Below the pieces are notes generated by a model. The model was given only the letters and a program-made list of their open reading frames with translations. It was not told the origin of the DNA and ran no database searches. Positions 52,240-60,107 of a DNA stretch of 64,000 bases are shown here, in pieces. Positions within the stretch are counted from its first letter, which is position 1. Each line of letters opens with the position of its first letter. Source of the stretch: Pseudomonadota bacterium (GTDB lineage Bacteria; Pseudomonadota; Gammaproteobacteria; Xanthomonadales; Xanthomonadaceae); the NCBI GenBank assembly GCA_023390905.1, contig JAEWBY010000007.1:1-64000 (forward strand). Reading direction: 5' to 3'. The translations under genes were made by a program, and so were the position numbers.

Positions 52240-53082
52240 TCACCACTCGAGGTTGTCGATCAGGCGCGTCCTGCCCAGTCGCGCGGCGATGAGCGCCACG
52301 CGCACGCCGGGTTCGCCGTCAACCGGTTCGGACAGATCCGGCCGGCGCACCACGCTGTAGTCGACCGCAAAGCCGGCCTCGGCCAGTTCGCGCGCGGCGG
52401 CGGCCTCGACGTCATTGCGCCGCTGGCCTGCGAGCGTGGCATCGCGCATCCGGATCAATGCGCGGCGGATCCCGGCGGCGCGGGGGCGTTCGTCGGCGGA
52501 CAGATATTGATTGCGCGAACTCATCGCCAGGCCGTCGGCCTCGCGCACGATGCTGCCGGCCAGGATTTCGATCGGGAACGCGAGATCGGCCACCATCTGC
52601 CGGATCACCGCCAATTGCTGGTAATCCTTCTTGCCGAACGCGGCCACGTCTGGCTGCACCTGGTTGAACAGCCGCGTGACCACCGTGCACACGCCATCGA
52701 AATGCCCCGGTCGGTGCGCGCCCTCGAGCAGGCTGCTCACGCCGGGCACGTGCACGTTGGCGGCCAGTTCGACCCCGAACGGATACATCGACTCCACCGT
52801 CGGCAGCCACAGCACGTCGCAGCCGGCGCCTTCCAGGCCGGTCATGTCGGCCTCGGGCGTGCGCGGGTAGCGGGTGAAATCCTCGTTGGGCCCGAATTGC
52901 GTGGGATTGACGAAGACGCTGGACACCACGCGATCAGCGTATTGCCGCGCCAGCATCACCAGCGAGTAGTGGCCGGCGTGCAGATTGCCCATCGTCGGCA
53001 CCAGCGCCACGCGCAGGCCTTCGCGCTTCCATTGCCGCACGCGCGCGCGCAGATCGTCCAGTTCGGTGATGGTTTCGAGCAT
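52240..53082 (-). CDS. panC: Pantothenate synthetase
   Basis: PanC joins pantoate and beta-alanine with ATP. The 280-residue protein shows the HIGH-type motif in VPTMGNLHAGHYSLV, NPTQFGPNEDFTRYPRT, the pantoate site EGAHRPGHFDGVCTVV, and the KMSKS-like region MSSRNQYLSADERP. The length is typical. It sits 30 nt after the panB stop and 94 nt before panD. Confidence 0.98.
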   Translation of the reverse strand: MLETITELDDLRARVRQWKREGLRVALVPTMGNLHAGHYSLVMLARQYADRVVSSVFVNPTQFGPNEDFTRYPRTPEADMTGLEGAGCDVLWLPTVESMYPFGVELAANVHVPGVSSLLEGAHRPGHFDGVCTVVTRLFNQVQPDVAAFGKKDYQQLAVIRQMVADLAFPIEILAGSIVREADGLAMSSRNQYLSADERPRAAGIRRALIRMRDATLAGQRRNDVEAAAARELAEAGFAVDYSVVRRPDLSEPVDGEPGVRVALIAARLGRTRLIDNLEW

Positions 53083-53112
53083 CAGGGTTCCGTGCAGCGC
53101 CGCGGCGCGTGA

Positions 53113-53925
53113 TCAGTAGGAATGGCTGGCGTCGGGAAAACTGCCCTCGCGCACGGCCTGCGCATACGCGCGCACCGCGCCGGCGATGGAGCCGCCTTCG
53201 GCGAGGAAATCCTTGACGAACTTCGGCCGGCGATGGCCGCTGTCCATGCCGAGGAAATCATGCTGCACCAGCACCTGCCCGTCGCAGCCCGGACCGGCAC
53301 CGATGCCGATGGTGGGAATGGCCAGATCCCGCGAGACCTGCGAGGCAAGCGCCGAAGGCACGCATTCCAGCACCAGCAGCGAAGCGCCGGCTTCGGCCAC
53401 GGCGCGCGCATCGGCGCGCAGTTGCGCCGCGGCGGCTTCATCGCGGCCCTGCACCTTGTAACCGCCGAACTTCAGCACCGACTGCGGCGTCAGGCCCAGG
53501 TGCGCGCAGACCGGAATGTCACGCCCGGTGAGGAACCGGATGACATCCAGCTTGTGGCCGGCGCCTTCGAGCTTGACCATTTCCGCTCCCGCCTGCAGCA
53601 GCGCGACCGCCGCATCCAGCGCGCGTTCGGGCGTGGCATCGGACTGGAACGGCAGGTCCGACACCAGCAGCGCGCGTTTCAGGCCGCGGCTCACCGCGCC
53701 GGTGTGGTAGACCATGTCCGCCAGCGACACCGGCAGCGTCGAATCGTGGCCCAGCACCACCATGCCGAGCGAATCGCCGACCAGGATCAGATCCGCGCCG
53801 TTGGCATCGAACACCCGGCCGAAGGTCGCGTCGTAGGCGGTCAACATGACCAGCTTCCGCCCCTCGCGCTTGGCCTCGGCCAGGGCGGGAACGGTCCAGG
53901 GTTTGCTGTCGGCGTGCGTGCTCAT
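53113..53925 (-). CDS. panB: 3-methyl-2-oxobutanoate hydroxymethyltransferase
   Basis: PanB makes ketopantoate with methylenetetrahydrofolate. The 270-residue barrel begins TVPALAEAKREGRKLVMLTA, has the metal and substrate residues in DLILVGDSLGMVVLGHDST, the signature VKLEGAGH and the active-site Glu in LVLECVPSALA, and ends near VLVQHDFLGMD. Its need for a folate cofactor fits the neighbouring folK. The gene starts 17 nt after the folK stop. Confidence 0.98.
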   Translation of the reverse strand: MSTHADSKPWTVPALAEAKREGRKLVMLTAYDATFGRVFDANGADLILVGDSLGMVVLGHDSTLPVSLADMVYHTGAVSRGLKRALLVSDLPFQSDATPERALDAAVALLQAGAEMVKLEGAGHKLDVIRFLTGRDIPVCAHLGLTPQSVLKFGGYKVQGRDEAAAAQLRADARAVAEAGASLLVLECVPSALASQVSRDLAIPTIGIGAGPGCDGQVLVQHDFLGMDSGHRRPKFVKDFLAEGGSIAGAVRAYAQAVREGSFPDASHSY

Positions 53926-53942
53926 GGGAATGCATTATCCGC

Positions 53943-54434
53943 TCATAGCGGGCGGATATTCGACCGATCGAGCGCGGACACAGCATCCCGTGCCTGGCCC
54001 CGGCCCGGGATCACGGCGTCGGGCGCCACCTCGATTAACGGCACCAGGGCGAAGGCGCGCTCGTGCAGGCGCGGATGCGGCACCTGCAGGCCTTCGATGT
54101 CGATGGTTCGATCGCCGTAGAGCAGCAGATCCAGATCCAGCGTGCGCGGCCCCCAGCGCTGCTCACGACTGCGATCGCGCCCGAATGCGCGCTCGATGCC
54201 GAGCAATGCGTCCAGCAGCGCCGGCGCGGGCAGCGAGGTGCGCACGAGCGCCACCGCGTTGATGAAATCCGGTTGCGCCTGGTTGCCCCATGCGGGGGTG
54301 CGATACAGGCGCGAGACCCGGATCAGTTGCGTCTGCTGCACCTGCGCCAGCCGTTGCGCGGCGGCCGTGAGCGTCGCGGCCGCATCGCCCAGGTTGCCAC
54401 CCAGGCCGATGCAGGCGAGCACGGAGGCGCTCAT
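53943..54434 (-). CDS. folK: 2-amino-4-hydroxy-6-hydroxymethyldihydropteridine pyrophosphokinase
   Basis: FolK pyrophosphorylates 6-hydroxymethyldihydropterin in folate synthesis. The 163-residue protein has IGLGGNLGDAAATL, LYRTPAWGNQAQPDFINAV, and the ATP/Mg site RDRSREQRWGPRTLDLDLLLYG with its paired Asp residues, then HPRLHERAFALVPL. The ATG at 54434 overlaps the pcnB stop (ATGA). The long upstream open frame lies within pcnB and was rejected. Confidence 0.96.
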   Translation of the reverse strand: MSASVLACIGLGGNLGDAAATLTAAAQRLAQVQQTQLIRVSRLYRTPAWGNQAQPDFINAVALVRTSLPAPALLDALLGIERAFGRDRSREQRWGPRTLDLDLLLYGDRTIDIEGLQVPHPRLHERAFALVPLIEVAPDAVIPGRGQARDAVSALDRSNIRPL

Positions 54435-55756
54435 TCCTGCGAGGCGGAACCGCTGCGACGACGGCGACGGCGACGGCGCTTGCCGGGCACCGCGCCCTCT
54501 TCGCCATCCAGATGCGGCGTCAGCGACACCGCCAGTGCTTCGGGCGACTGCGCCTGCGCTTCCCGCCAGAACGCGACATCCTCTGCGTGCTCGCTGGACG
54601 CGGCCATGCGCAGCACGAGGAAATCGAACGCCGCGCGGAAGCGCGGGTGCGTCAACAGGCGCAGCACGCGCTTGCGATGGCGTTGCGAGAAGCGCGATTG
54701 CAGCAGCCAGATTTCCTGCATCGGCAGCGAGAAGCGGCGCGGCAGCGCGACGGTGTTGAGCTGGTGCAGGGTGACCCGATCGGCCGCACGGCGCTGCGCT
54801 TCTTCGGCGTGCACGCCTTCGGCCTGCAGGGCCATCAGCGATCGGCAATAGGCCGGCCACAGCAACAGCGCGAACAGGAAAGCAGGCGACACCGGCTCGT
54901 CATGGGCCACGCGCCGGTCGGTGCCGGCCAGACCTTCCAGCACCATGCGCCGCAACGCCCCGCTGCGATTGGATTTCAGCGCGGCGGCCGATTCGGGCAA
55001 CAGCGCGGGCAACAGGCCGAAGCGCTCCAGCCCTTCGAAACTCGCGACCGCATGCCCGGACAGGAACAGCTTGAGGATTTCCTCGAACAACCGCGCCGGC
55101 GCGGCATCGGCCAGCAATGGCGCCAGGCGTGCAATCGGTTCGGCGGTGCCGGCTTCGATCTGGAAATCCAGCTTGGCGGCCAAGCGAACCGCGCGCAGCA
55201 TGCGCACCGGATCCTCGCGATAGCGCTGTTCGGGATCACCGATCAACTTGAGCTGGCGCGCCTGCACGTCCTCGAAGCCGCCGGTGTAGTCGCGCACCGA
55301 GAAGTCCTCGATCGCGTAGTACAGCGCGTTGGCGGTGAAGTCGCGGCGGACGGCGTCGTCCTCGATGCTGCCGTACACGTTGTCGCGCACGAGCCGGCCG
55401 TTCTCCATTTCGCGATCGCCGCTGCCATCGTCACTGTTGGCGCGGAAGGTGGCGACCTCGATGATCTCGCTGCCGAACACCACGTGCGCCAGGCGGAAGC
55501 GCCGTCCAATCAGCCGGCAGTTGCGGAACAACTGCTTGACCTGCTCGGGCGTGGCGTCGGTGGCGACGTCGAAATCCTTCGGATGGCCGCCCACCAGCAG
55601 ATCGCGCACGGCGCCGCCGACCAGATAGCTGGCAAAGCCGGCATCGCGCAGGCGATACAGCACGCGCAACGCGTTGGGGCTGATCTCCTTGCGCGAAATC
55701 GGATGCTGATCGCGGGGAATGATGCGCAGAGCGGTATTCGGGGTAATGGTGGCCAT
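54431..55756 (-). CDS. pcnB: Poly(A) polymerase I
   Basis: PcnB adds poly(A) tails that mark RNAs for decay. The 441-residue protein has the class II nucleotidyltransferase head (ASYLVGGAVRDLLVGGHPKD with FDVATDATPEQ), RRDFTANALYY and GDPEQRYREDPVRMLRAVR, then a helical body, and ends in a basic patch GKRRRRRRRRSG that could bind RNA. ISRKEISPNALRVLYRL near the N-terminus marks PcnB over Cca. The ATG at 55756 was chosen over one 15 codons upstream. It heads the folK-panB-panC-panD-pgi series. Confidence 0.95.
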   Translation of the reverse strand: MATITPNTALRIIPRDQHPISRKEISPNALRVLYRLRDAGFASYLVGGAVRDLLVGGHPKDFDVATDATPEQVKQLFRNCRLIGRRFRLAHVVFGSEIIEVATFRANSDDGSGDREMENGRLVRDNVYGSIEDDAVRRDFTANALYYAIEDFSVRDYTGGFEDVQARQLKLIGDPEQRYREDPVRMLRAVRLAAKLDFQIEAGTAEPIARLAPLLADAAPARLFEEILKLFLSGHAVASFEGLERFGLLPALLPESAAALKSNRSGALRRMVLEGLAGTDRRVAHDEPVSPAFLFALLLWPAYCRSLMALQAEGVHAEEAQRRAADRVTLHQLNTVALPRRFSLPMQEIWLLQSRFSQRHRKRVLRLLTHPRFRAAFDFLVLRMAASSEHAEDVAFWREAQAQSPEALAVSLTPHLDGEEGAVPGKRRRRRRRRSGSASQE

Positions 55757-55808
55757 TCCGTCTGGGGAGTGTTCGCCATGGCGGCGATTGCCGGCCGCCA
55801 CGGTGGCC

Positions 55809-55823
55809 GCATATACTAATGCG
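55809..55823 (+). promoter_or_regulatory. -10 box of tRNA-Glu within a short inverted repeat
   Basis: TATACT (55812-55817) lies 28 nt before the tRNA. It is inside CGCAT-ATACTA-ATGCG, a 5-bp inverted repeat shared with the upstream region of the divergent pcnB. Confidence 0.4.
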
Positions 55824-55844
55824 CTTCGCCGGATTCACCCAAAC

Positions 55845-55919
55845 GCTCCCTTCGTCTAGTGGTTAGGACGTGGCCCTCTCAAGGCTAAAACAGGGGTTCG
55901 AGTCCCCTAGGGAGCGCCA
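55845..55919 (+). tRNA. tRNA-Glu(CTC)
   Basis: The 75-nt sequence folds with acceptor GCTCCCT/AGGGAGC, D-arm GTCTAGTGGTTAGGAC, anticodon arm TGGCC-CTCTCAA-GGCTA with one G-T pair giving anticodon CTC (reads GAG), T-arm GGGGTTCGAGTCCCC, discriminator G and encoded CCA. The terminal TTCGTCTAGTGGTTAGGAC is the bacterial tRNA-Glu signature. An isoacceptor with TTC should exist elsewhere. Confidence 0.95.
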
Positions 55920-55936
55920 CGGCGAACCATCCCAGG

Positions 55937-55967
55937 ACGCCGGCCGTGAAGGCCGGCGTTCTCGTTT
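55937..55967 (+). terminator. Terminator of tRNA-Glu
   Basis: ACGCCGGCC-GTGAA-GGCCGGCGT is a perfect 9-bp stem followed by TCTCGTTT. It begins 18 nt after the tRNA and also faces the stop of the convergent pirin gene. Confidence 0.82.
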
Positions 55968-55987
55968 CGGTCCATGCGGCGCGGTCT

Positions 55988-56692
55988 TCACATGCGCGGC
56001 AGATCGAACACCAGCACCTCGGCCGCACGCCCGCCGCTGACGCTGATCAGCGGTTCGCCTTCGTAAAGCAGCGCATCGCCGGCCGCGAGCGCATGACCGT
56101 TGACGCTGATCTCGCCACGCGCCACGTGCACGTAGCCCAGCCGCCCTTCGGCCAATCGCAGTTCGGCCTTCTCATCGCCATCGAACAGGCCGGCATACAG
56201 CCGCGCATCCTGGTGGATGCTGACCGATCCATCGCCACCGTCGGGACTGGCGACCAGGCGCAGGCGGCCCTGTTTTTCAGCGGCGGAGAACTTCTTCTCT
56301 TCGTACGACGGCGCCACGCCCTGGCGATCGGGGATGATCCAGATCTGAAGGAAATGCGTCGTGCCGGACTGGCTGTAGTTGAACTCCGAATGCAGCACGC
56401 CGGTGCCCGCACTCATGCGCTGCACATCGCCGGGCACGATGCTCGAGGTGTTGCCCATCGAATCCTTGTGGCCGAGCGCGCCTTCCAGCACGTAGCTGAT
56501 GATCTCCATGTCGCGGTGGCCGTGCTCGCCGAAACCGCGACCGGCGGCGACGCGATCCTCGTTGATGACGCGCAGCGGACCCCAATGGACATGGCGATCA
56601 TCGTGGTAGCCGGCGAAGGAGAAGCTGTGCCAGGAATCGAGCCAACCGTGGTCGGCATGGCCGCGTTCGGCAGCGGGGCGCAGGGTGATCAT
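55988..56692 (-). CDS. Pirin-family cupin protein
   Basis: A 234-residue bicupin of the pirin family (YhhW-like). The first cupin has the metal-binding HFSFAGYHDDRH region with H-x-H (residues near 35 and in FGEHGHRDMEIISYV) and GVLHSEFNYS. The second cupin (about 140-230) is degenerate. Some relatives oxidise quercetin; others bind transcription factors. The start at 56692 follows a full GGAGG site, one of the best in the window. The usual LysR neighbour is missing, but palindromes lie upstream. Confidence 0.93.
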   Translation of the reverse strand: MITLRPAAERGHADHGWLDSWHSFSFAGYHDDRHVHWGPLRVINEDRVAAGRGFGEHGHRDMEIISYVLEGALGHKDSMGNTSSIVPGDVQRMSAGTGVLHSEFNYSQSGTTHFLQIWIIPDRQGVAPSYEEKKFSAAEKQGRLRLVASPDGGDGSVSIHQDARLYAGLFDGDEKAELRLAEGRLGYVHVARGEISVNGHALAAGDALLYEGEPLISVSGGRAAEVLVFDLPRM

Positions 56693-56763
56693 GTGGACCT
56701 CCGTGGAATGTGGCGGCAAGCATGCGCCGTTGCGACAATGGAATAAATCAAGTAAAACTCAAT

Positions 56764-56784
56764 TGGTTGTTCCAACCATGGAAC
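56764..56784. promoter_or_regulatory. Two interleaved palindromes upstream of the pirin gene
   Basis: TGGTTG-TTC-CAACCA (56764-56778) and GTTCCA-ACCA-TGGAAC (56769-56784) share bases. They are about 75-90 nt upstream of the pirin ATG and 180 nt upstream of fdxA, in an A/T-rich patch (56738-56762). On the minus strand TTGAGT follows directly and could be a -35. A LysR- or TetR-type operator is plausible. The rest of 56693-56962 shows no gene. Confidence 0.5.
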
Positions 56785-56962
56785 TATTCCCTGCTATCCC
56801 GGTTCATCGCGGACGAACCGCCGCTCGAAGCCAGGCGCACACGGCCTGCGCGGTCGAAGCCGACCTGCGACGTCCGGACGCAGCATGACGTGCCCACGTG
56901 ATGCCCGTGTCGGCGACGCGTTGGATTAAACTTGCCGGGTTTTCCTGCAATAGAACGAACCA

Positions 56963-57286
56963 ATGCCCTTCGTCGTCACCGAGAACTGCATCAAGTGCAA
57001 ATACACCGACTGCGTGGAAGTCTGCCCGGTCGACTGCTTCCATGAAGGTCCGAACTTCCTGGTGATCGATCCCGACGAGTGCATCGATTGCACGCTGTGC
57101 GAACCGGAGTGTCCGATCAACGCGATCTATCCGGAGGACGATGTGCCCGCCGGACAGGAAAATTACGTCGCGCTCAATGCCGAGCTGTCGCGCGCCTGGC
57201 CGGTCATCACGGTGCGCAAGGATCCGCTGCCCGACGCGAAGGAATGGGAAGGCAAGCCGGGCAAGCTGCCGCTGCTGGAACGGTGA
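56963..57286 (+). CDS. fdxA: Seven-iron ferredoxin
   Basis: A 107-residue ferredoxin of the Azotobacter FdI type with one [3Fe-4S] and one [4Fe-4S] cluster. By alignment to FdI, C9, C17 and C50 ligate the 3Fe cluster and C21, C40, C43 and C46 the 4Fe cluster; C12 and C25 are extra. The C-terminal extension (YVALNAELSRAWPVI) is typical. FdxA is a housekeeping electron carrier, often linked to NADPH:ferredoxin reductase. It is a single-gene unit with a terminator behind it. Confidence 0.97.
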   Translation: MPFVVTENCIKCKYTDCVEVCPVDCFHEGPNFLVIDPDECIDCTLCEPECPINAIYPEDDVPAGQENYVALNAELSRAWPVITVRKDPLPDAKEWEGKPGKLPLLER

Positions 57287-57313
57287 CGGGCCGATTGGGC
57301 GGATGATGCAAGG

Positions 57314-57339
57314 AAAAAGGCGCCTCGCGGCGCCTTTTT
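57314..57339. terminator. Bidirectional terminator between fdxA and the BamC-like gene
   Basis: AAAAAGGCGCC-TCGC-GGCGCCTTTTT is a perfect inverted repeat with A- and T-runs on its two sides, so it can end both convergent transcripts. Confidence 0.93.
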
Positions 57340-57361
57340 CGTGTCTCGGGACCGGTGCGGA

Positions 57362-57877
57362 TTACATGCCGCCGAGCTTGCCCTTCAGCGCGGCGATGAG
57401 CTTGGCCGGCGCTTCGCCGCTGGCCGGCAGGCCGCGCGGATCCACGGCGGAGATGTTCGCATCGACACCGGCGGCCGCCACGCGCACCAGGAAGTTGCTG
57501 CCTTCGTAGGAAACGTCGTAGCTGCCCAGCAACTGCGCGCGCGTGACGATGGTCAGGCCTTCGATGCCGGCCAGTGCATCGCCGACCTTGGTGAAGGCGT
57601 CATCGCGGCTGCCGGGAATGTTGAAGCTGGTGGCCGAGGCGGTGGGCGAAGGGTTCTGCGCGCGCACCTGCGAGGCGGTGTTGGGCAACTGCATCGCACC
57701 GGCGGTGCTGGGCAGGTTCAGATCCGGCGGCACTTCCAGCGGGCGCATTTCCGGGCTCAGCGCGTAGTCGCCCTTGGCGTCCTTCTTGCTGAACCACTTG
57801 CAGCCCGACAGGCCGGCCACGGAAACGGCCAGCAGCGCGAGGGCGAGCGGACGCGAGAGCGAGGGGGACAAACGCAT
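57362..57877 (-). CDS. BamC/NlpB-like lipoprotein, short form
   Basis: A 171-residue lipoprotein: signal peptide with lipobox LSGC (lipidated C26), then GDYALSPEMRPLEVPPDLNLP, which resembles the unstructured N-terminal lasso of BamC that binds BamD. One helix-grip-like domain follows (DDAFTKVGDALAGIEGLTIV; LLGSYDVSYEGSNFLVRV). E. coli BamC is about 344 residues with two such domains, so this is a reduced form. It starts 16 nt after the dapA stop with AGGAG before it; dapA-bamC linkage supports the call. Confidence 0.8.
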   Translation of the reverse strand: MRLSPSLSRPLALALLAVSVAGLSGCKWFSKKDAKGDYALSPEMRPLEVPPDLNLPSTAGAMQLPNTASQVRAQNPSPTASATSFNIPGSRDDAFTKVGDALAGIEGLTIVTRAQLLGSYDVSYEGSNFLVRVAAAGVDANISAVDPRGLPASGEAPAKLIAALKGKLGGM

Positions 57878-57893
57878 GAAGCTTCTCCTGGGT

Positions 57894-58802
57894 TCAGGCC
57901 GCCACTGTCTGGCGGCTGGTGTGTTCTTCGAGTTGCCGGACCTGTTCGGCCAGGCGATCAGCGGTGAGGTGGTGCGGTTCTGACAATTCCACCAGCGGCA
58001 ATCGCAGCCCGCGGCCGATGTCCTGGCGCTGCAGCAGCGCCTTGATCGGAATCGGATTGGATTCGATGCCGAGGAATCCGTAGATCTCGTGCAACCGCGC
58101 ATCCAGCGACGCGACCGCGGCGGCATCGCCGGCACGCGCACGATCGCACAAGCGGCGGAAGGTATGCGGCAAGGCATTGGAGCCCACCGAAATGAGCCCG
58201 TCGGCGCCGGCCAGCATCGCGCGGCCAGCGGTCGGATCATCGCCGCTGAGGATCACGAAATCCTCGCGGCGCAGCGCCAGCAGCGCGGCCATGCGTTCGG
58301 GCTCCGGACGCGCTTCCTTGATGCCGATGATGTGCGGGTGCGGCGCCAGTTGCGCCACCGTTTCCGGCAACAGATCGCAGCCGGTGCGGCCGGGCACGTT
58401 GTACAGCACGATCGGCACCCCGCCCTGCTCGGCCACCGCGCGGTAGTGTGCGATCAGGCCGGCCTGGGTCGGCCGTACATAAGGCGGCGTGACGACCAGC
58501 GCGTAGTCGGCGCCGGCCGATTGGGCCAGGCGCGTCTGCGTGATGGTGCGCGCGGTGTTCATCTGCCCCGTGCCGGCGAGCACCGGAATGCGACCGCCGA
58601 TGGTCTCCACGGCGATGCGCAGGATGCGCTCGTACTCGTCATCGGACAGCGCCGCCGCCTCGCCGGTCGAACCGGCCACGACCACGCCCTGCGTACCGCC
58701 GGCCAACTGCTGTTTGAGCAGCCGGCGCCAGGCGTCGAGGTCGAGTTCGCCCGCCGCGTTGAACGGCGTGATCAGTGCGGTGATGCTGCCGGAGAGAGCC
58801 AA
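57894..58802 (-). CDS. dapA: 4-hydroxy-tetrahydrodipicolinate synthase, probable TTG start
   Basis: DapA condenses aspartate semialdehyde and pyruvate for lysine and diaminopimelate. The 302-residue barrel has SITALITPFN, the GSTGEAAALSDDE signature, the Tyr in VVTPPYVRP, the second Tyr region IVLYNVPGRTGCD and the Schiff-base Lys in HIIGIKEARPEPE. The TTG at 58802 gives MALSGSITALITPF, the usual start, and follows AGAAGG at good spacing. An ATG at 58835 (11 residues more) has no ribosome site and is the alternative. Confidence 0.92.
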   Translation of the reverse strand: MALSGSITALITPFNAAGELDLDAWRRLLKQQLAGGTQGVVVAGSTGEAAALSDDEYERILRIAVETIGGRIPVLAGTGQMNTARTITQTRLAQSAGADYALVVTPPYVRPTQAGLIAHYRAVAEQGGVPIVLYNVPGRTGCDLLPETVAQLAPHPHIIGIKEARPEPERMAALLALRREDFVILSGDDPTAGRAMLAGADGLISVGSNALPHTFRRLCDRARAGDAAAVASLDARLHEIYGFLGIESNPIPIKALLQRQDIGRGLRLPLVELSEPHHLTADRLAEQVRQLEEHTSRQTVAA

Positions 58803-58878
58803 GCGCTGCCTTCTGGATGGGGATTCGCGCGGCATCCGCGCCGTGTGATGTTACTTGCGGCGCGAAAGCGCGGGCAAG

Positions 58879-58884
58879 TATGCT
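58879..58884 (+). promoter_or_regulatory. -10 hexamer upstream of the GcvR-like gene
   Basis: TATGCT in AAGTATGCTGG. The inferred mRNA start (about 58891) precedes the TTG start at 58947 by about 55 nt and makes further upstream starts unlikely. Confidence 0.35.
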
Positions 58885-58946
58885 GGAACCCATGTCCGGG
58901 GCCTTCCCGGCCGCCATTCAGACTCACCGCCTTGCCGGAAGCCGCT

Positions 58947-59507
58947 TTGACCGATCCCACGCCCCGGCCGTCGCCGAACGAAAACCACCTCCTGATCAAC
59001 GCCTATACGACGCATCCGGAGTCGCCGCTGCTGTCGGTGACGCGCCGCATCGCCGACAGCGGTTGCAATCTGGTGGACGCACGGCTCTCGACGGTCGGTC
59101 GCGATGTGTCGGTCACCGCGCTGGCGACGGGTTCGTGGGATTCGGTCGCCAAGCTCGAAGCGATGATGACCCGGCTCGAACGCGAGGAGGGCCTCAAGCT
59201 GGTCTGGTACCGCACCGGCCCGAAGGTCGTGCAGTCCAACCTGCTGCCGTACATCGTGGAAGTGATCGCCGCCGACAAGCCGGGCATCCTGTTCCAGCTG
59301 GCGGATTTCTTCGATCGGCAGGGCATCACCATCGAGAACCTGCAGAGCACGCGCTACCGCGCGATGCAGACCGGCGCGGAAATGTTCTCCGCGCAGGTCA
59401 CCATCGGGGTTCCCGCCAACATGCACATCGCGGCGCTGCGCGATGATTTCCTCGAATTCTGCGACCATCTGAACCTGGACGCGATCATGGATCCGATGAA
59501 GTTCTGA
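58947..59507 (+). CDS. GcvR-like protein with two ACT domains, TTG start
   Basis: A 186-residue protein with two ACT domains (about 14-90: NENHLLINAYTTHPESPLLS; about 100-180: YIVEVIAADKPGILFQLADF). It resembles GcvR, which in E. coli restrains the glycine-cleavage activator GcvA in response to glycine. No gcv genes are here. The TTG follows GGAAG at 5 nt. The open frame runs far upstream through antisense dapA, but lacks any similar sequence there. bcp begins 2 nt after its stop, the same gcvR-bcp pairing as in E. coli. Confidence 0.88.
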   Translation: MTDPTPRPSPNENHLLINAYTTHPESPLLSVTRRIADSGCNLVDARLSTVGRDVSVTALATGSWDSVAKLEAMMTRLEREEGLKLVWYRTGPKVVQSNLLPYIVEVIAADKPGILFQLADFFDRQGITIENLQSTRYRAMQTGAEMFSAQVTIGVPANMHIAALRDDFLEFCDHLNLDAIMDPMKF

Positions 59508-59509
59508 AG

Positions 59510-59995
59510 ATGACGGCGCACGCAGGCCAACCGCTTACGAAAGCCACGCTCCAACTGCCGCTGGCGCTGTCCGGCGCCGCCGCCGCCACCCTCGCCGACT
59601 TCGCCGGCCAATGGCTGGTGCTGTATTTCTATCCGAAGGACAGCACGCCGGGCTGCACCACCGAAGGTCTGGATTTCAACGCGCTGCTGCCCGCCTTCGG
59701 CCGATTGAATGCCACGGTCCTGGGCGTATCGCGCGATTCGGTCCGCTCGCACGACAACTTTTGCGCCAGACAGGGGTTCGGCTTCCGGCTGATCAGCGAT
59801 GCCGACGAAGCGCTGTGCAGGGCGTTCGATGTCATCCACGAAAAGAACATGTACGGCCGCAAGGTGCTGGGCGTGGTCCGCAGCACCTTCCTCATCACGC
59901 CCGATGGCCGCATTGCGCAGGAATGGCGCGGCGTGAAGGCGCCCGGTCATGCGCAGGCCGTGCTGGACGCACTGAAGGCGCTGCAGGCCCGGTGA
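59510..59995 (+). CDS. bcp: Bcp/PrxQ-type peroxiredoxin
   Basis: A thiol peroxidase of 161 residues that reduces H2O2 and organic peroxides. The peroxidatic Cys is C49 in YPKDSTPGCTTEG. In most Bcp proteins a resolving Cys lies five residues later, but here that position is L54 (CTTEGL), so resolution must use C85 (HDNFCARQ), C103 or an outside thiol. RSTFLITPDGRIAQEW is the family C-terminal strand. It is coupled to the GcvR-like gene. Confidence 0.95.
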   Translation: MTAHAGQPLTKATLQLPLALSGAAAATLADFAGQWLVLYFYPKDSTPGCTTEGLDFNALLPAFGRLNATVLGVSRDSVRSHDNFCARQGFGFRLISDADEALCRAFDVIHEKNMYGRKVLGVVRSTFLITPDGRIAQEWRGVKAPGHAQAVLDALKALQAR

Positions 59996-60107
59996 TCGAA
60001 TCGCGTTCCCCTTTCTCCACCATCCCGAGTCGCGGCGGGTGTGGTGGTTCGCGCTGTGCGTCTTCCGCGACGCGTGTTCACACATCTTCCTCACGAGGTT
60101 TGCCTGA

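Noticed and set aside
58089..58946. N-terminal extension of the GcvR-like frame by nearly 290 codons
   Set aside because: The extension is antisense to dapA, His/Arg-rich and has no ACT or other domain. A TTG with a ribosome site at 58947 fits the family start.
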